From positions 4,652,501 to 4,716,500 of the forward strand of contig NZ_CP107932.1 in the NCBI RefSeq assembly GCF_036032445.1: DNA of 64,000 nucleotides, read 5' to 3'. The notes below the pieces were generated by a model. The model saw only the letters and a program-made list of their open reading frames with translations, did no database searches and had not been told where the DNA came from. The translations under genes and the position numbers were made by a program. Of the stretch, positions 59,336 through 64,000 are shown piece by piece. This DNA is from Nocardia sp. NBC_00416 (GTDB lineage Bacteria > Actinomycetota > Actinomycetes > Mycobacteriales > Mycobacteriaceae). Within the stretch, counting starts at the first letter, position 1, and every line of letters begins with the position of its first letter.

Positions 59336-60478
59336 GTGCGCGTAGCCATCGTGGCGGAGTCCTTTCTCCCGAATATGAACGGCGTCGTGAACTCGGTGCT
59401 CCGGGTGCTGGACCATCTGGATCAGCACGGACACGAAGCTCTCGTCCTCGCGCCCGATTCCCTGCGCGGGCAGCCGCCCGCACCCCGGCAGCACGGCAGA
59501 TTCCCGGTGCACCGGGTACCGGCGGTGATGGTGCCCAAGATCAGTTCGCTGCCGGTGGGGCTGCCGCAGCCGGGCATGGTCGGCGTCCTGGACGATTTCG
59601 ATGCCGACGTGGTGCATCTGGCCTCCCCTTTCCTGCTGGGCGCGGGCGGGCTGGCCGCGGCCCTGCGGCTCGACCTGCCCGCGGTGGCCGTGTATCAGAC
59701 CGATGTGGCCGGATTCGCCAAGAGTTACGGGCTGGGTCTGGCGACCCGCGCCGCGTGGGGTTGGACGCGGCGGATCCACGAGCGGGCGGTCCGCACCCTG
59801 GCGCCGTCGAGCGCGGCGGTCGAGGATCTGGCCCGGCACGGTATCCCGCGCGTGCACCGGTGGGGCCGCGGGGTCGATACGGTCCGGTTCACCCCGGCCG
59901 CGCGGCAGCCGGCATTACGCGAGCAGTGGCTCGGCGGAACCGATCGACTGCTGGTCGGGTTCGTCGGCCGCCTGGCACCGGAGAAACACGTGGAGCGGCT
60001 CGCGGTGCTGGCCGATGACCCGTCGATTCGACTGGTGGTCGTCGGCGACGGGCCGGAACGCCGCCGCCTCGCCGCCCTGCTGCCGGACGCGATCTTCACC
60101 GGCGAACTCGGCGGCGACCAACTCGCGCAGGCCTACGCGAGCTTGGATGTGATGGTGCATCCGGGTGAGCACGAGACGTTCTGTCAGGGCGTCCAGGAAG
60201 CACTGGCCTCCGGGGTGCCGGTGATCGGACCCGACGCCGGCGGTCCCCGCGACCTGATCGCGCACTGCCGCAACGGCTATCTGCTGCCGGTCCCCGATTT
60301 CACCGAACTGCTGCCCGGCACGCTCGCCCCGCTGCGTGACCCGCAGCTGCGCGCCCGGTTCGCCGCGGCGGCCCGGAAATCGGTACTGCACCGCACCTGG
60401 CCCGCCCTCTGCAACCAGCTCCTGGGCCATTACGCCGAGGTGATCGGCTCCGAATACCGGTTGCCGCGCTCGGCGTGA
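59336..60478 (+). CDS. mgtA: GDP-mannose-dependent alpha-mannosyltransferase (MgtA type)
   Basis: The 380-residue protein starts at GTG (VRVAIVAESFLPNMNGVVNS). It is a GT-B glycosyltransferase of family GT4, with FVGRLAPEKHVERL, the nucleotide-sugar site GEHETFCQGVQEALASGVPV and AGGPRDLI. In Mycobacterium the Rv0557 homologue adds mannose to glucuronyl diacylglycerol or lipomannan precursors. It begins 16 bp after the Rv0556-like stop, so the two form an operon, followed by menG. Confidence 0.88.
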   Translation: MRVAIVAESFLPNMNGVVNSVLRVLDHLDQHGHEALVLAPDSLRGQPPAPRQHGRFPVHRVPAVMVPKISSLPVGLPQPGMVGVLDDFDADVVHLASPFLLGAGGLAAALRLDLPAVAVYQTDVAGFAKSYGLGLATRAAWGWTRRIHERAVRTLAPSSAAVEDLARHGIPRVHRWGRGVDTVRFTPAARQPALREQWLGGTDRLLVGFVGRLAPEKHVERLAVLADDPSIRLVVVGDGPERRRLAALLPDAIFTGELGGDQLAQAYASLDVMVHPGEHETFCQGVQEALASGVPVIGPDAGGPRDLIAHCRNGYLLPVPDFTELLPGTLAPLRDPQLRARFAAAARKSVLHRTWPALCNQLLGHYAEVIGSEYRLPRSA

Positions 60479-60572
60479 CCGGCCGCGGCGGGTCTGCGTG
60501 CCGCCCTCGACGCGGTGGCCGCGCGCGGGCTGTGGATGGGCTCCGCCCAGCCGCGCCCGTTAGGGTCGGGCT

Positions 60573-61280
60573 GTGGTGAAAACACAATCGGTCCGCGCCT
60601 CGCTGGACAAACAACCGCACGAGGTCGCGTCGATGTTCGACGGGGTGGCGCGACGATACGACCTGACCAACACCGTGATCTCGGCCGGACAGGACCGCTA
60701 CTGGCGCTGGACGACCCGCAAGGCCATCGGCCCGCGACCCGGCGAGCGGGTGCTCGATCTGGCCGCCGGAACCGGGGTGTCCACGGTGGAGCTGGGCCGG
60801 TCGGGCGCTTGGTGTGTGGCCGCAGATTTCTCCCAGGGCATGTTGGCCGCGGGCCGGTTCCGGAAGGTGCCGATGGTCGCCGGGGACGCCATGGCATTGC
60901 CGTTCGCCGACAACTCCTTCGACGCGGTGACGATCTCGTTCGGCCTGCGCAATGTCGCCGACACCGATCTCGCGCTGCGCGAGATGCTGCGGGTGACCAA
61001 GCCGGGCGGACGGTTGGTGATCTGCGAGTTCTCCACCCCGATCGTGCCCGGTTTCACAACGCTGTACATGGAGTACCTGATGAAGGCACTCCCGAAGGTC
61101 GCCCGGGCGGTGAGCAGCAATCCCGACGCCTACGTGTACCTGGCCGAATCCATCCGGGCCTGGCCGAATCAGCGGCAGCTCGGGCGTCGGGTCGCCGAGG
61201 CCGGCTGGTCCGGGGTGAAATGGCGGAACCTGACCGGCGGCGTCGTCGCCCTGCACCGCGGCTACAAACTCGGCAGCTGA
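60573..61280 (+). CDS. menG: Demethylmenaquinone methyltransferase
   Basis: The 235-residue protein starts at GTG. It is a class I SAM methyltransferase of the UbiE/MenG family: RYDLTNTVISAGQDRYWR, then LDLAAGTGVSTVEL (SAM site), then FDAVTISFGLRNVAD and KPGGRLVICEFSTP. It methylates demethylmenaquinone in the last step of menaquinone synthesis. It lies 94 bp after mgtA, as in Rv0557-Rv0558. The gene symbol menH or ubiE is also used. Confidence 0.93.
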   Translation: MVKTQSVRASLDKQPHEVASMFDGVARRYDLTNTVISAGQDRYWRWTTRKAIGPRPGERVLDLAAGTGVSTVELGRSGAWCVAADFSQGMLAAGRFRKVPMVAGDAMALPFADNSFDAVTISFGLRNVADTDLALREMLRVTKPGGRLVICEFSTPIVPGFTTLYMEYLMKALPKVARAVSSNPDAYVYLAESIRAWPNQRQLGRRVAEAGWSGVKWRNLTGGVVALHRGYKLGS

Positions 61281-61404
61281 CCCCCGTTCCGATCACCTCG
61301 TTTCGACAACCTCACCGCGGTGATCCGCGCCGGTGAAGTGGAATGTGATCCGGCGATAACATCGGGCAAACCCGAGGAAACCGGTCGCGGGGACGATCGG
61401 AGAC

Positions 61405-64000
61405 ATGTCCGACGTATGCGGAGACCGGCAGCCGGGCACGACCAGGACGGCGTGCTCGTATTGCGGCGTCGGCTGCGGAATCGAGGTCACGACCACCCCG
61501 GATGCCACCGGCGCCCCGGTGATCGCCAAGGTCAGCGGGGACAGACTGCACCCGGCCAATTCCGGTCGGCTGTGCACCAAGGGCGCCACCCACCTGGAGT
61601 TGATGCAGTCGCCCGGCCGGATGACCACCGCCTACCACCGGCCCGAACGCGGGGTCGAGCCGCAGCCGGTCGGGGTCGACGAGGCGGTACGCGAGGCCGC
61701 CACCCGGTTGCGCGGGATCTTGGACGAACACGGTCCCGACGCGATCGCGTTGTACGTGTCCGGCCAGATGTCGCTGGAAGCGCAGTACCTGGCGACCAAA
61801 CTCGCCAAGGGCTACTTGCGGACCGTGCACATGGAAGCCAATTCCAGGCTGTGCATGGCAAGCGCGGGCACCGGGTACAAACAGTCGCTGGGTGCGGACG
61901 GCCCACCGGGTTCCTACGACGATTTCGAGCACGCCGACCTGTTCTTCGTCATCGGCGCGAATATGGCCGACTGCCATCCCATCCTCTTCCTGCGCATGGC
62001 CGACCGGCTGAAGGCGGGCGCCAAGCTGATCGTGGTGGATCCGCGCCGCACCGATACCGCCGCCCGCGCCGACTTGTTCCTGCAGATAGCGCCCGGCACC
62101 GATCTGGCCCTGCTCAACGGACTGCTGCATCTACTGGTCGAGGCCGGTGACATCGACAGCGAGTTCATCGCCGAGCACACCGAGGGCTGGGCGGCGATGC
62201 CGGAATTCCTGGCCGACTACACCCCGGACCGAGTGGCCGTGCTGACCGGTCTGGCCGAAGCGGATATCCGCACGGCCGCCCGCTGGATCGGGGCCGCCGG
62301 CGAGTGGATGAGCCTGTGGACGATGGGGCTGAACCAATCCACCCACGGCACCTGGAACACCAATGCGCTGTGCAATCTGCACCTCGCGACGGGCGCCATC
62401 TGCCGTCCGGGCAGCGGACCGTTCTCGCTGACGGGCCAGCCGAACGCGATGGGCGGACGGGAGATGGGGTACATGGGTCCCGGTCTGCCCGGCCAGCGAA
62501 GCGTCCTGTCCCCCGCCGATCGCACGTTCGTGGAAACCGCGTGGGAGCTGCCGCCGGGCACCCTGCGCACCGAATCGGGGCCCGGCACCATCGAGATGTT
62601 CCGGGAACTGTCGGCGGGCGCCATCAAGGCCGCGTGGATCATCTGCACCAACCCGGTGGCCACCGTCGCCAACCGGAAAACGGTGATCGCCGGCCTGGAA
62701 GCCGCCGACCTGGTGATCGCACAGGACGCCTACACCGAAACAGCCACCAACACCTACGCCGATATCCTGCTCCCGGCCGCCCTGTGGGCGGAGTCCGACG
62801 CGGCGATGGTGAACTCCGAACGCACCGTGACCCTGCTGCGCGGCTCGATCGAACCGGCGGGCGAGGCCCGGCCGGACTGGCAGCTCATCGCGCAGGTGGC
62901 GACCGCCATGGGGTTCCCCGGTTTCGACTTCGGCTCCAGCGCCGAGGTATTCGACGAACTGCGCCGTTTCGCGAATCCGGCCACCGGTTACGACCTGAGC
63001 GGGATGAGCTACGAACAGCTGCGCGAGGGGCCGATGCAGTGGCCGTGCCCCGACCCCGCGCGGCGGCGCAACCCGATCCGCTATGTGAACGACGGTGTGA
63101 GTCAGCCGCGGTTCACCGACGACGCCGGGCGCAGTCCCCGGCTGGCCTTCCCCACCCCGAGTCGCCGGGCGGTTTTCTGGCCGCGCCCGCACATGCTGCC
63201 GGCGGAGATGCCCGACGACGACTATCCGTTCCTGCTCGATACCGGCCGACTGCAGCACCAGTGGCATTCGATGACCAAGACCGGCCGGATCGACAAACTC
63301 GACAAGCTCAACGGCGAACCCTTCGTGGAGATCCATCCCGACGACGCCCGCGCTCTCGGCCTGGCCCCCGGCGACGAACTCGAGATCGCCTCGCGACGCG
63401 GTCGCGCCGTGCTGCCGGTGCGGATCAGTGACCGGGTGCGGCCGGGAGACTGTTTCGCGCCCTTCCACTGGAACGACGAGCAGGGCGAGTACCTCACCAT
63501 CAACGCCGTGACCAACGACGCGGTCGACCCCGATTCCCTGCAACCGGAATTCAAGGCGTGCGCGGTGGCGTTGCGCCGGGTCGCGGCGATGACGCGGGCG
63601 CGGACGCCGGAAACTCCGGGCAGCACCTCGGAACTCGCCGAAACCGGCACCCATCCGCTGGCCACGGTCCTCGGCCTGGACACGGCGGCCACGCCGACTC
63701 TCAGTGAGACCGAACGGATCTATCTCGGTGGATATCTCGCCGCCCTGCAGTCGCTGCCGGTGTCCGGGCAGCCGGTCCTGCCCGTGTCCGCGCCGCTGTC
63801 GGAGCAGAGTCGGCTGTGGGTGGACGGGATGTTGGCCGGGATGTACTCACGCGACCCGGACCCCGCGGCCGGTGCTGCGACCTCGAAGTCTGCGGAGCGG
63901 ATCGTGACGGTGCTGTGGGCCTCGCAGACCGGCAATGCCGAGGAATTCGCCGCCGCCGTGGCCCACCGGCTCACCGAATCCGGTTTCCGGCCGCGGCTGC
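61405..64000 (+). CDS. Assimilatory nitrate reductase fused to a flavodoxin-type domain (partial at the window end)
   Basis: The open frame from ATG 61405 continues to the window end (865 complete codons plus one base), so the end is missing. The 4Fe-4S motif lies at CSYCGVGC, with the fourth cysteine in RLCTKG. Molybdopterin-binding segments follow: GANMADCHPILFLR, GMxGLN-like MGLNQSTHGTW and LTGQPNAMGGREMG. At codons 840-865 the frame enters VLWASQTGNAEEFAAAVAHR, the FMN site of a flavodoxin domain. This layout is known in actinobacterial bifunctional nitrate reductase/sulfite reductase-type flavoproteins, which would carry NADPH electrons directly to nitrate. Confidence 0.9.
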   Translation, partial: MSDVCGDRQPGTTRTACSYCGVGCGIEVTTTPDATGAPVIAKVSGDRLHPANSGRLCTKGATHLELMQSPGRMTTAYHRPERGVEPQPVGVDEAVREAATRLRGILDEHGPDAIALYVSGQMSLEAQYLATKLAKGYLRTVHMEANSRLCMASAGTGYKQSLGADGPPGSYDDFEHADLFFVIGANMADCHPILFLRMADRLKAGAKLIVVDPRRTDTAARADLFLQIAPGTDLALLNGLLHLLVEAGDIDSEFIAEHTEGWAAMPEFLADYTPDRVAVLTGLAEADIRTAARWIGAAGEWMSLWTMGLNQSTHGTWNTNALCNLHLATGAICRPGSGPFSLTGQPNAMGGREMGYMGPGLPGQRSVLSPADRTFVETAWELPPGTLRTESGPGTIEMFRELSAGAIKAAWIICTNPVATVANRKTVIAGLEAADLVIAQDAYTETATNTYADILLPAALWAESDAAMVNSERTVTLLRGSIEPAGEARPDWQLIAQVATAMGFPGFDFGSSAEVFDELRRFANPATGYDLSGMSYEQLREGPMQWPCPDPARRRNPIRYVNDGVSQPRFTDDAGRSPRLAFPTPSRRAVFWPRPHMLPAEMPDDDYPFLLDTGRLQHQWHSMTKTGRIDKLDKLNGEPFVEIHPDDARALGLAPGDELEIASRRGRAVLPVRISDRVRPGDCFAPFHWNDEQGEYLTINAVTNDAVDPDSLQPEFKACAVALRRVAAMTRARTPETPGSTSELAETGTHPLATVLGLDTAATPTLSETERIYLGGYLAALQSLPVSGQPVLPVSAPLSEQSRLWVDGMLAGMYSRDPDPAAGAATSKSAERIVTVLWASQTGNAEEFAAAVAHRLTESGFRPRL

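Overview
The window is high-GC actinobacterial DNA, most likely from Nocardia or a close mycolic-acid-producing relative. The evidence is DUF3558 lipoproteins, an EspC/WXG-type ESX substrate pair, a fused HadA-HadB mycolate dehydratase, an Mce-type ATPase (Mkl/MceG) beside rpoB, and a grcC-menJ-mgtA-menG menaquinone block that follows the Mycobacterium gene neighbourhood. No database search was possible, so the genus is an inference.

Left edge (1-5.3 kb) is accessory. It starts with the end of an ABC exporter operon. A tightly coupled pair of small genes follows that looks like a secreted Tse2-like toxin domain and its partner, next to another small secreted protein. Then comes a decayed toxin-antitoxin zone: an intact VbhA-type antitoxin, a fic gene with one in-frame amber codon, a second smaller fic remnant, a possible helix-turn-helix remnant and a 66-bp piece of a tuf gene. 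From 5.3 to 10 kb, on the minus strand, lies the str operon rpsL-rpsG-fusA-tuf with a good promoter at 9965-9994.

The middle (10-36 kb) is accessory and metabolic: two DUF3558 lipoproteins, a quinone oxidoreductase, an EspC-like plus WXG/transglycosylase pair, a thioesterase, a 1562-residue NACHT-HEAT protein, FprB ferredoxin reductase, SixA, a GNAT, a pirin, and then a run of five regulators (MerR, XRE, TetR, ArsR, MarR) each next to an oxidoreductase, hydrolase or small-molecule enzyme. Cyanase, an orphan TrbL/VirB6-like membrane protein and an unknown 259-residue protein complete it.

From 36 to 53 kb, again on the minus strand, is the core transcription/translation block: secE-nusG-rplK-rplA-(FMN reductase)-rplJ-rplL-mkl-rpoB-rpoC, with trnW, hadAB, rpmG, trnM, trnT and trnY upstream. 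Promoters are visible for rpoBC and rplJL, and the rplJL leader carries an attenuator-like hairpin. RpoB and RpsL carry the drug-sensitive residues at the classic rifampicin and streptomycin positions.

The right part (53-64 kb) holds yajQ, htpX, a 510-bp element with long inverted repeats next to an IS3-type transposase remnant, then grcC, menJ, a DUF2505 protein, an Rv0556-like membrane protein, mgtA and menG (menaquinone and mannolipid synthesis). An assimilatory nitrate reductase fused to a flavodoxin domain runs off the end. The most interesting parts for follow-up are the toxin-like pair at 2.2-2.9 kb, the amber-interrupted fic gene with its tuf fragment, the NACHT-HEAT protein, and the inverted-repeat element.
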